64,000 nt of DNA, taken from assembly GCA_023052935.1 (NCBI GenBank), contig CM041292.1, positions 36,338,639 through 36,402,638 of the forward strand, read 5' to 3'. Position numbers and translations under genes: made by a program. The stretch is from Piezodorus guildinii (taxonomy: Eukaryota; Arthropoda; Insecta; Hemiptera; Pentatomidae). The notes below the pieces were generated by a model. It was not told the origin of the DNA. It saw only the letters and a list, made by a program, of their open reading frames with translations, and did no database searches. Shown one piece after another: positions 41,587 to 52,154 of the stretch (position 1 is its first letter; every line of letters begins with the position of its first letter).

Positions 41587-41759
41587 AGGGAAAGAATGTT
41601 TAAAATATCAGCATTTAAGCCCTGTAAGACCATTTTAATCAGAATGAAACCTACATGATATTAAAGCCCATTAAATTTTACATTGATATAGTGAGTTTAA
41701 TCAAAATCTTCGGAACCGTTATTTGTGTTTATACATAGTAAGTGAAAGTAAAAATGTTA

Positions 41760-42005
41760 TATTATGCACAAAGTTGTGAAAAGAAATTTAATGTGACTTA
41801 CAGGACCCAAATTTCATAAACTAAAGTGATTATTTTACGTAACAGTTTGGTATGGTTATATTATTTAATCTAAAACATATGTTTCCAATGTTACTTAATA
41901 CAATCCTTTAAACCTTTTTGAACTTTATTTTAATTAATAGTTGTTTAGTTTATTTTAACTTATTTTTTAACAGTTGTTCGGGAAAGTAGTGAGTTACCCG
42001 CACCA
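41760..42005 (-). mobile_element. Family-H repeat fragment (5' end)
   Basis: Ends with agtgagttacccgcaccagatttt, the complement of the family-H 5' signature. The upstream body is diverged. Confidence 0.65.
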
Positions 42006-42213
42006 GATTTTTTCAATAAATTATTCTAATTATTTGCTTGACTTTGTTCCTTTACAATACATTACCTATGTAAAACCCATTTAATTATGATTGCAGAACA
42101 AATTTTTGTTTTTTTAAGCCTTGTCATAACATATTTTCCTGCTAAAAGCCCAAACTAACAAACATATTTTCCTGATAGACACATTTCAATCATTATAATA
42201 AAACTTTCTTCAG

Positions 42214-42279
42214 GTAAGTTCCGTGAGAGCTGCTGGAAGACCCGGAGACTCGCCATAAAGCAGCCACTCCAGCCGATAG
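42214..42279 (+). CDS. Weak exon candidate
   Basis: Acceptor-like 'aaaactttcttcag' followed by 66 GC-rich nucleotides, open in one frame (KFRESCWKTRRLAIKQPLQP), and a GTAGCG donor. The first bases after the acceptor (GTAAGT) are themselves a perfect donor, so the reading is ambiguous. Its phase does not fit the exon candidate at 46949. Confidence 0.15.
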
Positions 42280-42701
42280 GTAGCGTGCACCCCCTTTGAG
42301 TTATATAGCCGAAGACAGTAGACTGTTCTCCAGAACCCGATCCCTAAAATGAGATATTGTCCATATTTCCAGAAGACCGGCTAACTGATTGTTATCAAAG
42401 CCCTCTCTAATCCCTCCACTATTAATTCCCACCTTGACTCGGGATTAACATAGCTAATATCTGATTGATTTGCATAACTGACCCCTGCGGATTTGCATTA
42501 TACACGCCGCCGAATTATATTTTCGATATATGTAAATTAATAAAGTTATGAAATAAATATATTCCAATAGCACTCTCTCCCATAATTTACAAATCAGCTG
42601 GGGTTTCGGGAAGGATGGAGAGAGCAATAAATAAGGACCTCTTTATTATCCTGGTCCCCTCCTGTCGTGAGGATGCTTGAGTTACGGTCTTCCACGGTCG
42701 A

Positions 42702-43522
42702 ATGTCCTGTATTTGACATTTCTTCTCCTCTCAGACTCCTTTTACCAACACATGTATTTTACATTAACCTACCAATGCTACCACTAAACTCCTATAACAT
42801 GGATTCTATTCGTAATAAAGTTATATCTTTATTATACCAAAATTTGATATGAAATTATCTAGAAAAGTGTAAGACAGGAAGATTCCTTATCGCGGTAAAT
42901 AATTATTGTAGAAGGAGAAAGGATTTTTGATGTACTGATTAGGGAATATGAATGAATAAAAATATTTGGGAGAAGTTAGTTGAGAGGGCAGATAAATGAA
43001 CACACAATTAAGTATAAACTTAATTTAATGGTGCCGACGTTTTGGCCTAAATTTTAGGCCTTCTTCAGGGTGATTGAAGGAGTGAGAGTCACAACAATGA
43101 TGAGCCATTCAATGTCCTTGTATTTGGCATTTCTTCTCCTCTCAAGCTCCTTTTACCAACACATGTATTTTACATTAACCTACCACTGCTACCACTAAAC
43201 TCCTATAACATGGATTCTATTCATAATAAAGTTATATTTTTATTATACCGAAATTTGCTATAAAATTATCTAGAAAAGTATTAGACAGGAAGATTCCTTA
43301 TCGCGTTAAATAATTATTGTAGAAGGAGAAAGGATTTTCGATGTACTGATTAGGAAATATGAATGAATAAAAATATTTGGGAGAAGTTAGTTGAGGGTGC
43401 AGTCAAATGAACATACAAATAAGGATAAACTTAATTTAATGGTGCCAACGTTTCGGCCTAAATTATTCGCCTTCTTCAGGGTGATTGAAGGAGTGAGAGT
43501 CACAACAATGATGAGCCATTCA
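42702..43522 (-). repeat. Tandem repeat, two units of about 410 bp, hammerhead-like motif in each
   Basis: Unit 1 (42702-43111) and unit 2 (43112-43522) are roughly 90% alike by eye, starting atgtcc..gtatttg and ending gatgagccattca. Each carries on the minus strand ctgaagaaggc..ggcc(g/a)aaacgt, near 43031-43068 and 43443-43479. Unit 2 has the intact GAAACGTT, unit 1 has A for the first G. Exactly two head-to-tail units with a ribozyme-like motif resembles retrozymes and Penelope-like pseudo-LTRs. The 42667 ORF lies in unit 1 and is not coding. Confidence 0.8.
43443..43479 (-). ncRNA. Hammerhead-like motif in tandem unit 2
   Basis: Minus-strand order: CTGAAGA (43479-43473), one extra A, stem II ggcgaat..tttaggcc (imperfect), GAAA (43454-43451), CGTT. 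GTT is a permitted NUH triplet. Stem I is only 2 bp (CC/GG), so activity is doubtful. Confidence 0.35.
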
Positions 43523-43640
43523 AGAGCCCTGAAGAAGGTCTAAAATTTACACCAAAACATCCGTACCATTAAATGAAGTATATACTTAATTGTGTGTCCA
43601 TTTGACTGCACCCTCAACTAAATTCTTCTATATATACACA
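43523..43640 (+). repeat. Inverted partial third unit
   Basis: ccctgaagaaggtctaaaat..ccgtaccattaa and tttgactgcaccctcaacta are the complement of the hammerhead-containing end of the tandem units, so the array ends in a hairpin. Confidence 0.75.
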
Positions 43641-43825
43641 CATTCAACCATTCTCACTTCAAGAGTAAAAATATTATTTATCGCAAGAATTCAATTCCCC
43701 CGAGGAAGGATGTAAAATGAACAATATTAGTACAGGTCGTTAATACAGACCCATTACAGACTATTATGACATTACAACACAACCCAGACACACAAATCTG
43801 GTTTCAGAAATGAAATATAAAACAA

Positions 43826-43995
43826 ATCTGGTGCGAGAAACTCGCGACTTTTGCTTCCATATTCTTTTTAAAAAGAATATAAGAAATTTTAAATAAACCT
43901 AGAGATGAAGAAGTTTAAATAATCATATTGGGTTCTGCAACTATCATCTAACATCTACAAGTATCACTATCTGCTTCTCAGCACTCTCCATTACC
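43826..43995 (+). mobile_element. Family-H 5' fragment
   Basis: atctggtgcgagaaactcgcgac start and about 160 bp of body, then replaced by a fresh copy at 44019. Confidence 0.7.
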
Positions 43996-44018
43996 TTTTA
44001 CAATTTTAAGTTTAAAAA

Positions 44019-44899
44019 TCTGGTGCGGGTAACACACGACTTTCACTTACCTTCATTTTTAAAATCAATGAAAGAATTTTAAAAAACAGTTAGAGATAAA
44101 AATACGTGAAACTATTAAGGAATTAATTAAATTCAATTTATTTAGAAACATGCGTTTTATAAAAAAATCTATTTTATTATTACCTAAAATAATCACTAAG
44201 TTATATCGGCTTTTCATCACTCTCTATTAAATTTTAAAAGCTGGTGTATGAAATAATATTTTTTCTGAAATCTTTAGCTCTCCAACGGTATTTCATACAT
44301 GTATATTACTGCTCATATGTTCAAAAACGAAAAATTGCATTAAAAAAATATTTTTTTCTGTTTTCTCCTTTAGTTGGGTATCGAATTTATTCAATTTATA
44401 TATTTACCTGTTTTTCATCAGCGTTAACAAGTTAATATAGTTATTTTTATTGAGTCTACAAAATTAAAGGTACTTTAGGGGAAGAAAATTTAAAATATCG
44501 GCATTTGAGCCCTGTTAGACCATTTTAATCAGAATAAACCTCCATGATATTAAAGCCCAATAAATTTTACATCGATATAGCGAGTTTTATCAAAATATTC
44601 GGAACTGTATTTGCAAAAATCGAAAAAAGGTGCAAAATGCATAGTATAAAGTGCCTCTTTTGGTAAGCTCATTTTGATGAAAAAAGTTTTTTCGCGTCTC
44701 AGGCGTATAGTTGTCTTAAATATGAAATTTCAGTTTCATAGGACTTACTAAACACAAACACACACACGCAGACCTTTTTGCGGAACTTCGTTATTTGGAC
44801 TCAGGGGACTCTAAAAAGTGTATTTCCGTTGAAAACTGGAATTCGAAAACTTTTACGATCGCAATACTTCCCCTTACTATATATAGTAAGCGAAAGTAA
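44019..44899 (+). mobile_element. Family-H repeat, full-length reference copy
   Basis: Defines the family: about 880 bp, starting TCTGGTGCGGGTAACACACG after an A run. ACTTTCACTTAC sits about 25 bp inside, followed by an AT-rich body, a short CA-rich block near 44755-44775 and 'atttggactcag'. It ends with a palindrome (ttactatatatagtaa) and GTAAGCGAAAGTAA. The 5' ACTTTCACTTAC and 3' GTAAGTGAAAGT (in sister copies) form an asymmetric subterminal inverted repeat. Subterminal inverted repeats, central microsatellite and 3' hairpin are the architecture of DINE-1/INE-1 elements, which are Helentron-derived. It codes nothing; the ORFs here are shadows. Confidence 0.75.
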
Positions 44900-44904
44900 T
44901 AAGT

Positions 44905-45310
44905 TTAGTTTATTAATCTAATAAGTTTAGCTTTCAAACATTATACTATAGATCAAGAAAAAAAAATACATAAACAATTATTTTTGTTCTTTCCTCCTTT
45001 AGTTAGTTATCGAATTCGTTCAACTTGTATATTTACCGCCTATTTTAAAAACGCTAACAAAATTATATGGTTAATTTAAAAAAAAAAAAATCGCTGTCAG
45101 AATTAAACCTACATCATATTAAACCCTATTAAATGTTACACCGATGTAGCGAGTTTAATCAAAACCGTCGGAGCCATATTTGAGAAAATCGTAGTAAGAC
45201 TCTTCTGGTTTACCGATTTTGTCAAATAAGTATTAACTTTTATATATTTCTGAGATGTTACAACAAACATCTCAGGCATAAATGCTTCTAAAATGTGAAA
45301 TTTAAGTTAT
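44905..45310 (+). mobile_element. Family-H fragment (internal and 3' half)
   Basis: gctttcaaacattata..tcctttagttagttatcgaattc..accgatgtagcgagtttaatc. Lacks both ends. Confidence 0.65.
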
Positions 45311-45419
45311 AGATTGCACTTCCCGAGACAGGTCTTCATCCTTGAGTGATAGTGGTTTTACTTGGGTTTCTTAAGCCATTATCATTTAAAAGAGTTCAAG
45401 ATAAGCTACATGAGTAAAA

Positions 45420-45790
45420 AACAAAAAACGCTGCGAATTATCATTACACAGCGGTTTAGTACTTATAAAGAACTATATTACAGAATAATAGTTTATATAG
45501 CTGTTTAGAGGCAATTAAATAAAATGAAAAGCAATAAATAATCCAAAGAAAAATTGTCAATCATCGCTGTTTTTCTTAACGCTATATATCTGCTAGTTCT
45601 GAACCAATTTCAAAGATTCTTTTTTCGTTTTGTAGAAAATTTAATTATCTAAATAACTAACCTATTTTGATTTCTTCATTTATGTATTTGAACGGTAGAC
45701 AAACGCTATTTTTTATTCGTTGTTCGGATTTTACGTATCTTGAAACGTAAGTCCTCAAGTGTCGATTAAAAAAGTTTATTATAGAAAATA
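45420..45790 (+). repeat. Dispersed repeat R4
   Basis: aaaaacgctgcgaattatcattacacagcgg..gaaaagcaataaataa..cttgaaacgtaagtcctcaag. It matches 2280-3010 and 63755-64000 (+) and 54290-54430 (inverted). Confidence 0.55.
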
Positions 45791-45939
45791 ATAGGATTTT
45801 AAGTAAAAGATGCTTTACGCCAAAAACCTGCTTTTGCTTATTATTGACCTCATATCATTTTAAAAATATTTATAAATTGTTTTCAGAATATTATTTTTAA
45901 ATTATTTATTGTATGAATGTAATACTTGATCACTTTTGT

Positions 45940-46857
45940 TGCGTTGTTTCACATGAAATGTCCGTTTTTATAGTTTCTGAAATACATAAAGGATTTTGCA
46001 GGTCTCTCTTGTTTTCTTCCGAATGTTTACATATTTAAAGTAAACAGTTACTAATCCTCTACCTTTGTATTATAAACATTAGCTTCCCAATCAATTACCC
46101 ACTTTTTAGTATACCTCCAAATATGAACATGGAAACACGCGATTTTCGAGTAATATTTTTGTACGAGTTTAAACTCGGCCATTCAGCAGCTGAAGCCGCT
46201 AGAAATATTTGCAAGGCGTTTGGGAAAGGGAGTGTTAATGAACGGACCATTCGCCGTTGGTTTGCTAAGTTTTCAGCTGGGGATACCGACTTGAAAAACT
46301 TGGCCCCAGGAAGACCTCCGTCCGTAATAGACAACGATGTCCTCAAACATACAGTGGAAGGAAACACCTACCAAACAGTTAAAGGACTCTCATCACACTT
46401 AAATGCAAGTACATCTTCCGTTTCCAGACATTCAAAATGTATTCGAAAAGTAAAAAAGCTCGATACATGGGTACCTCATGATCTCACTGAGCGGCATCAA
46501 GACCCCATGTTTCAAAACATACCGTGCAAAAATTGAAAGAACTGGGCTACGAAGTTCTTCCACACCCACCATATTCTCCCGACTTGTCTCCAACAGATTA
46601 CCACCTGTTCAGGAATTTAGACAACTTCGTCAAAGGAAAACTTTTTGAAAATGATGATCAAGTGAAAAAAATTCAGATTTTGTTTCACTTCAAAGCTCAG
46701 AGTTTTTCAGTTCGGGGATAAAAAAGTTGGTGTCACGTTGGGTAAAATGTGTAGAAAAAGAAGGTAAATACTTCGAATAAAATTATCTTGTTTTCATGTC
46801 GTATTTCTAATAAAAATCCCTTACCTTGAAAACGGCCATTTCATGTGACACAACCCA
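45940..46857 (+). mobile_element. Mariner element, internally deleted
   Basis: Terminal inverted repeats of about 29 bp: 45940-45968 (tgcgttgtttcacatgaaat..) and 46829-46857 (..atttcatgtgacacaaccca), with a few mismatches. At 918 bp it is about 400 bp shorter than a complete mariner. The flanking TA is not preserved. It encloses a disrupted transposase. Confidence 0.85.
46123..46721 (+). pseudogene. Mariner transposase, catalytic core deleted
   Basis: Frame 46123-46536 gives the N-terminal DNA-binding domain (RVIFLYEFKLGHSAAEAARN; NERTIRRWFAKFSAGD; KKLDTWVPHDLTE), which resembles the mellifera/SETMAR branch of mariners. After PHDLTERHQ the sequence jumps to the C-terminal part, partly in another frame (46524-46721: KELGYEVLPHPPYSPDLSP..DYHLF). 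The segment with the first two catalytic aspartates is missing; only the third-Asp region (SPDL) remains. Cannot catalyse transposition; the N-terminal part could still bind its terminal repeats. Confidence 0.9.
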
Positions 46858-46948
46858 ATATAAATGCCCTTATAAGAACACATTGTAATAAGCAATAAAA
46901 ATAATTAAATCTAAATTACTAATTTATAATTGCTGTAATTTGTTACAG

Positions 46949-47032
46949 GCAAATGAGCTGGAGACGACGACAACTAAGTGGCACCCTCACCTGAGAGCGG
47001 TGCTTGAGGCATCACCGGTCTTCCAGGCACAG
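46949..47032 (+). CDS. Candidate internal exon of an unidentified host gene
   Basis: An 84-nt block (28 codons) with much higher GC than its surroundings. It is preceded by tgctgtaatttgttacag (pyrimidine-containing acceptor) and followed by CAG|gtagtt. Only one frame is open: ANELETTTTKWHPHLRAVLE, then ASPVFQAQ. The length is a multiple of three with phase 0 at both ends. No repeat of the families in this window overlaps it. I do not recognise the protein. It sits between the mariner and a family-H copy, consistent with an exon in a transposon-filled gene on the + strand. Confidence 0.5.
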
Positions 47033-47176
47033 GTAGTTAACATTTTTTATATCTTAACAAATCATTAATAATCCATCATAATAACATAAGTTATAAAAAA
47101 TACAGTTGGCTTGACACACGAATTTCACGTACCTTCGTTGTTAAAATCAATTTAAAAGTTTTTGAATTAAAAAAAA

Positions 47177-48113
47177 TCTGGTGCGGGCAACACACGACTT
47201 TCAATTACCTCCGTTTTTAGAATCGTAAAAGAATTTTCAAATAGAGTAAGAGATAAAAATGAGTGAAACTATTAAAGAATTAATTAAATTGAATTTATAT
47301 AGAAACATGTGTTTTATTAAAAAATCTATTATATTATTATCTAAAATAAGCACTTGGTTTTAACGGCTTTTCATCACTCTCTATTAACTATTATAAGGTT
47401 GTGTATAAGATAATATTTTTTCTAAAATCATTATCTTTCTAACGGTATATTATACATGTATATTACTGTTCTTAAGTTAAAAAAACAAAATATTTCACTA
47501 AACAAATATTTTTCATTTTTTCTTTTATTTGGGTATGGAATTCATTCAAATTATATATTTACCTGTTTTTTATCAGTGGTAATAAGATGATATAGTTATT
47601 TTTATAGAAGCAACAAAATTAAAGATACTTTAGAAGAAGAAAATTTAAAATATCGGCATTTAATCCCTGTCAGAATATTTTAATCAGAATGAAACCTACA
47701 TTATATTGAAGCCTATTGAATTTTAAATCGATAAGTTTATTTAGTAAGTTTAAATCGATAAGATGAGTTTAATCAAAATCTTCAGTACCGTTTTTGAGAA
47801 AATCATAAAAAGGTGCAATATGCATGGTATAAAGTGGCTCTTCTGGTTATCCGATTTTGATGAAAACGTTTTGTAACACCTCGGGCGTATAGGTGTCTTA
47901 AATATTAAGTTTCTGTTTCATAGGACTTTTCGTTTCCGTCCGGGAGTTACCACACACGGACACACACACACACACACACACAGAGACTTTTTTGCGGGAC
48001 GTGGTTATTTGGACTCACGGGACCCTAAAACGTGTATTTCCGTTGAAAAATGGAATTCGAAAATTTACACGATCACAATACATTCCCTTACAATACATAG
48101 TAAGTGAAATTAA
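47177..48113 (+). mobile_element. Family-H repeat, full length with (CA)n block
   Basis: TCTGGTGCGGGCAACACACG start after AAAAAA, body, (CA)n at about 47963-47982, and end catagtaagtgaaatta. A 5' fragment of the same family precedes it at 47100-47165. Confidence 0.85.
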
Positions 48114-48115
48114 AA

Positions 48116-48689
48116 AAGTTTGAGGTACTAAACTACATTTAAAGTATTGATTTTCGACAGTAACATTTGTTTTAGGTTAAATGATCTAACAATAGAAATT
48201 ATTACCAACAACAATTACTCAGATTTATCCCCTTTCCTTGACTCTCCATTACCTACAACTTTGTAGAGTCATGTTTCATGTTTATAGAGCCATGTCGTGC
48301 GCACTTAAGGTTTGAAGCAGCGTCAAAGCAAAAATGTTTGGTTCAATAAAACAGAACGAGGTCAATTGGATAGAGTATTTATTAATCAAGAAATTAAACA
48401 TAAAACATTATTCAATGATATTACATATTCGTGAGAAACAAACAAGACAAACATAGTCAAAAAGCGTACACACCCTACACTAGGGTAACTGTGCGCAGTA
48501 TTGTGTGTAAGTTTACGCAACATAAAAAACTCTTAATTTTAAACCATCTGGATAATTAATCTGCGCTATCACACAGTCTGACAAAAAAAAAAAAAATTAT
48601 TTTCTTGTCATAGTAATAATTACCATTAATCAACAATTTGGCCTTAACTAAAACTCAGTGAGATCTTCTTTGATTTTATCTAAACTGTG
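48116..48689. other. Unassigned stretch
   Basis: No coding frame. It may include the 3' end of the pogo-like element whose zinc-finger remnant follows. Confidence 0.35.
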
Positions 48690-49045
48690 AATGTAAAGCA
48701 CCAAAAATGATGCTAGTCTTTAGCACAATTATCACACACAAAGATGCCATGTTCCTAGCTTTGAACATAGTTATGATAGCAAGAGCAATCATCATGCCAC
48801 TAGCTGTTGCAAACGTTACATTCGATCCAGTCTTCATTCGGTGGATGTATGTATTTTTCGCCACATAGCTGGCAAAAATATTCGTTCTCATTATTTTCTG
48901 TTTTCTTATACTCTAACAATTATTTTCTAGCAGTCCTCCTAGTTGTAGTGCAAGTCTTCTTTGATATAAGCCTTTCTTTCAAATCTAATCTTATCTTCCT
49001 CTTGGCTAATTTTTCTTCAATTTCCTTTTTTTATTTCATTTCTAA
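48690..49045 (-). pseudogene. Fossil C-terminal zinc finger of a pogo/Tigger-like transposase
   Basis: The minus-strand frame that is not the longest one reads KKEIEEKLAKRKIRLDLKER, then EYFCQLCGEKYIHPPNEDWI, ECNVCNS-stop-WHDDCSC, and FVCDNCAKD. The CxxC..EDWIxCxxC..WxHxxC..CDxC pattern is the PHD-like finger that follows the DDE domain in many arthropod pogo-type transposases. At least three in-frame stops. The 48891-48676 ORF is in a different frame and is a shadow. Confidence 0.6.
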
Positions 49046-49395
49046 TTTATAAGCCCTTTCAAAATATTTCAATTTGAATAAATCCTACATGCTATGTTAA
49101 TGATCATTAAAGTTTATATCGATATGGCCTGTTTAATCAGCATTGTTACAACCGGTTTGAGAAAATAATAAATATGTGCAAAACGCACAGTATGAAGTTA
49201 CTCTTCTGGTTCGCTGATTGAGCTATTCAAAAATTTGATGTAACATCTCAGTTATATAAGCATATAAAATATAATATTCCAGTTTTATAAAACTTACCGT
49301 TTTTTGAGCTTAAAAATTTAAAAAAAAAAAAAAAAAACAGACTCGAAAATTTTTGCGATCGCAATGCTTTCTCTTAACATATACGTGTCATATAT
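49046..49395 (+). mobile_element. Family-H repeat, 3' part
   Basis: gcacagtatgaagttactcttctggttcgctga..cgatcgcaatgctttctcttaacatata. Confidence 0.7.
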
Positions 49396-49407
49396 TGGTA
49401 AGGCAAA

Positions 49408-49623
49408 TTGACAGCAAAATATAAGAAGAGACGCCTTCAGCTTGGATCCGAAAAAATGAATGAATCCAAAACAAACCAAAAACCCTGGATCGATAGAGGA
49501 TACCAGAAACTTCGTTATCAGTTTCTAGAAGTCTGGTATCCATCTTCTGCCCTCCAGTTAGGAAACAGACCCTTGGCACAGGATGTATTTTTAGGATGCG
49601 AGAGGCATTTTAGAATCCTTTAG
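49408..49623 (+). CDS. Unrecognised ORF, possible LINE fragment
   Basis: 71 codons (no ATG start; first ATG at about 49455). Contains TNQKPWIDRGYQKLRYQFLE, loosely resembling the KPW(F/Y)xxxC linker after the endonuclease of Jockey-type ORF2. A 63-codon frame is open on the opposite strand. Composition is balanced. Uncertain. Confidence 0.2.
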   Translation: MTAKYKKRRLQLGSEKMNESKTNQKPWIDRGYQKLRYQFLEVWYPSSALQLGNRPLAQDVFLGCERHFRIL

Positions 49624-49889
49624 ATTATTTTGAGTGTTAATATATGTGTAACAAACTGTTATAATAATGTATTATTCCACGAAATTTACTTTCTTGGATA
49701 TTTACTTTGAATTAATCTTAATCGTCACTCAAAAAACTCAAAATTAAACATTTTAGTTACAAATGAATATCATTTGGTTATAATCGCTATTAAATTCGTT
49801 TATTTTTGTAATACTTTATCCCTTATTACAAGTAATTTGAATTTCTGTTCGAAGTGCAATAACTTATAAGATGAATTAAATAAAAACGT

Positions 49890-50125
49890 TTTATTGGCTA
49901 GTTTTATATGCCCAAGGTTGCTGGTTCAAATCGAGCAGATGGCTCTAGAATTTTTCGGAGGAGTCAAAAATCTTTGGTTACGCCGTCTTTTGGAGGAGAA
50001 GTAAAATGGTGGACTCTGGCTTGGGTGATGTCAGGTGCTCTTTAAAGCCGAAATTAATGACTTCCACTGAAGCCTCGCCAGATCAGCCACAGTTGCATAA
50101 AGTGACGGTCAATGAATAAACCAGC
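49890..50125 (+). mobile_element. SINE-A fragment, old and diverged
   Basis: ggttgctggttcaaatcgag (B box), tacgccgtcttttggagg, gatgtcaggtgctc, cataaagtgacgg..aataaacc. No target duplication visible. Confidence 0.7.
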
Positions 50126-50164
50126 CAAATTAAACAAAATTTACTTTATGTATTTCTTTATTTC

Positions 50165-51240
50165 CAGATCGGCTGCGTGAGCCATACATGGGTTTATATA
50201 TAAAAAAAAAAAAAAATAGCTATTACAATTACTAGCAATAGACAAAGGAGGTGTATAGTCTTATGCAAAGACACCCCTAACTATTTTATGCTTATAATTA
50301 TACTGAACAGTTAAATATAAATAAAAAAAATACTTGAAATCAAATTGAAACACAAGAATGAAATGAAACTAAAAGTAAATAAGTTCATGTAAGATAATAA
50401 ATTAATACATGTATAAGGTAATTAAAAAAAAAAAGGAAATAAAGTAAATGAAGCTTGAAAAGAATCAATGAATAAATAATAAACTTTAAAAAAATAATAA
50501 TTAAATGGTACATAATAGATCGGATAAATGCTAATTTAGTAATTTATAGATAATAAATAGTAATTTAGGCAAGAAAATTAAGTAATAATTAGTTGAAAAA
50601 AATTAAAGATTATGGACAAAAAAAAAAGATTAATAGGAAGATCACAGAAGAACGTCTTGCAGAAGTCTGGGTTTGAGCCGGCGAGTTGTCGTTTGAACCC
50701 CGATGTTGTAGGCTACGGCACCTCTTACTGCTGGGAGCTGTGAGTGGTATTTATTTAGTGAAGCGATCTTTGATGAAGTTATCGATAGGTTCAATTTGAA
50801 GTTCACGGTGCAGTTGATTGTTTCTAATGAAGGAGCATCGACTGATATACGGAGAATTTTGTTTTGAAAAGTTTGGAGCTTTTTTCTTTTAGTCGAGGAA
50901 GCTGCGTCCCCCACTTCACAACCATACATAAGTAGTGGCCGAATTAAAGTTATATAGATAAGCAATGTTGTAGCAGGTTTCAGATTAGATTTTCTATTTA
51001 CGATATATTGTAATATATACGAATAAAAAAATAAAAAAATTATGATAGGGTATATCATTGCCAATCTTGCATAGGCCTGGGTTAATTTGATATTAATGTG
51101 GTGGTTCCAAGTTAGGCGGCGATCAAGGTGAACCCCTAGGTATTTCACTGCTTCGTCGGCAGGGATCCATGGCAGCTTGTTACCGTTGAGGATCAGACTT
51201 TGAAACACTATCTTACGTTGACCATTTATTTAAATTATCG
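50165..51240 (-). pseudogene. Jockey-like LINE of another lineage, RT C-terminal part and 3' UTR
   Basis: Frame 51208-50642 reads AVKYLGVHLDRRLTWNHHIN, RKSNLKPATTLLIYITLIRP, LMYGCEV, and ends TRRLKPRLLQDVLL. An AT-rich insertion (hydrophobic IIIFLFFYSYILQ) interrupts the thumb between the two blocks without shifting the frame. The 3' UTR extends left through A-rich sequence to about 50165. 5'-truncated. Confidence 0.75.
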
Positions 51241-52150
51241 TAAGCCAACGATACTGCTGTTGAAGCGGTTGAAACATCATATGTTCAGTAATTATAATAG
51301 ACTTTTGAAAATGGCCCTCGGGGACGAAACGTTGTAAATTTTGAAAAACAAAAAAAATCGTTTGGGATTGGCAAGAAAATATATCTTACAATTATTAAAA
51401 AAAAAATAGATTAAAATTTTAGGTTGAATGATATACCAATAGAAATTAATATTGAATATAATATATAACAAGTTCAAGAGCATTGGCCAACAGATTAGGA
51501 TGTTACTCTTTTTGTATGGTTAATATTGTATTAAAACAAACAAAATTAATGAGCCTTTAGACTTAAGAATTTAAAAAAATCGACATTTAAGCACTCTCAA
51601 ACTATTTCAGTGAGGATGATATAGCAAGTTTATTCAAAATCGTTGGATCCGTTATTGAGGAAATGGGAAACAGTGGAACTTTAGTTCGACGATTTAAGAT
51701 CATGGGATTGTTTTGGTTTTGGGAAAAGGTTCAGCCCGAAAGTGTCCTTTCTCCTTGAACCCGCTATTTATTACTGATAGCATCGTCGAACCTGAAGAAC
51801 AATTAGGATAAGATTTATCGCTATCTTATTCCGCAATAGGAAGTAACGGAATCCTCTCAGGCTGGAGATAGAATATAATAGATCTATTGTAGCGAACTGT
51901 ACCCGCAGCTGCTTCCAAGTAGGGCATCTAGTTCGGTACGGGATGCGGGTAGTCTCGTCTATGTTTGTTGTATATCATTCATTAGTTATTCAACTATTCT
52001 TTCGGGTTTCGAAACCACCTTTTGAATGTGGTCCAGATACAGGCAGGATAAAACCAAAAGAGGTCCTCAACAATGTAAATCTCGATTTTTTTTCTCTTTC
52101 ATTTACATATATATGAAATAAGTTTCGAGAAATTAAACTAAAATATAAAA
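51241..52150. other. Unassigned stretch
   Basis: 51560-51660 contains a weak family-H segment. The rest, including a GC-richer part at 51720-51960, is unrecognised. Confidence 0.35.
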
Positions 52151-52154
52151 AAAA

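Noticed and set aside
42214..42279. Exon candidate with a perfect GTAAGT at its 5' side
   Set aside because: The acceptor/donor reading is ambiguous and the phase does not fit the 46949 candidate; kept only as a very low confidence feature.
42702..43522. CRISPR-like array
   Set aside because: Only two long units without short repeat-spacer structure; the genome is eukaryotic.
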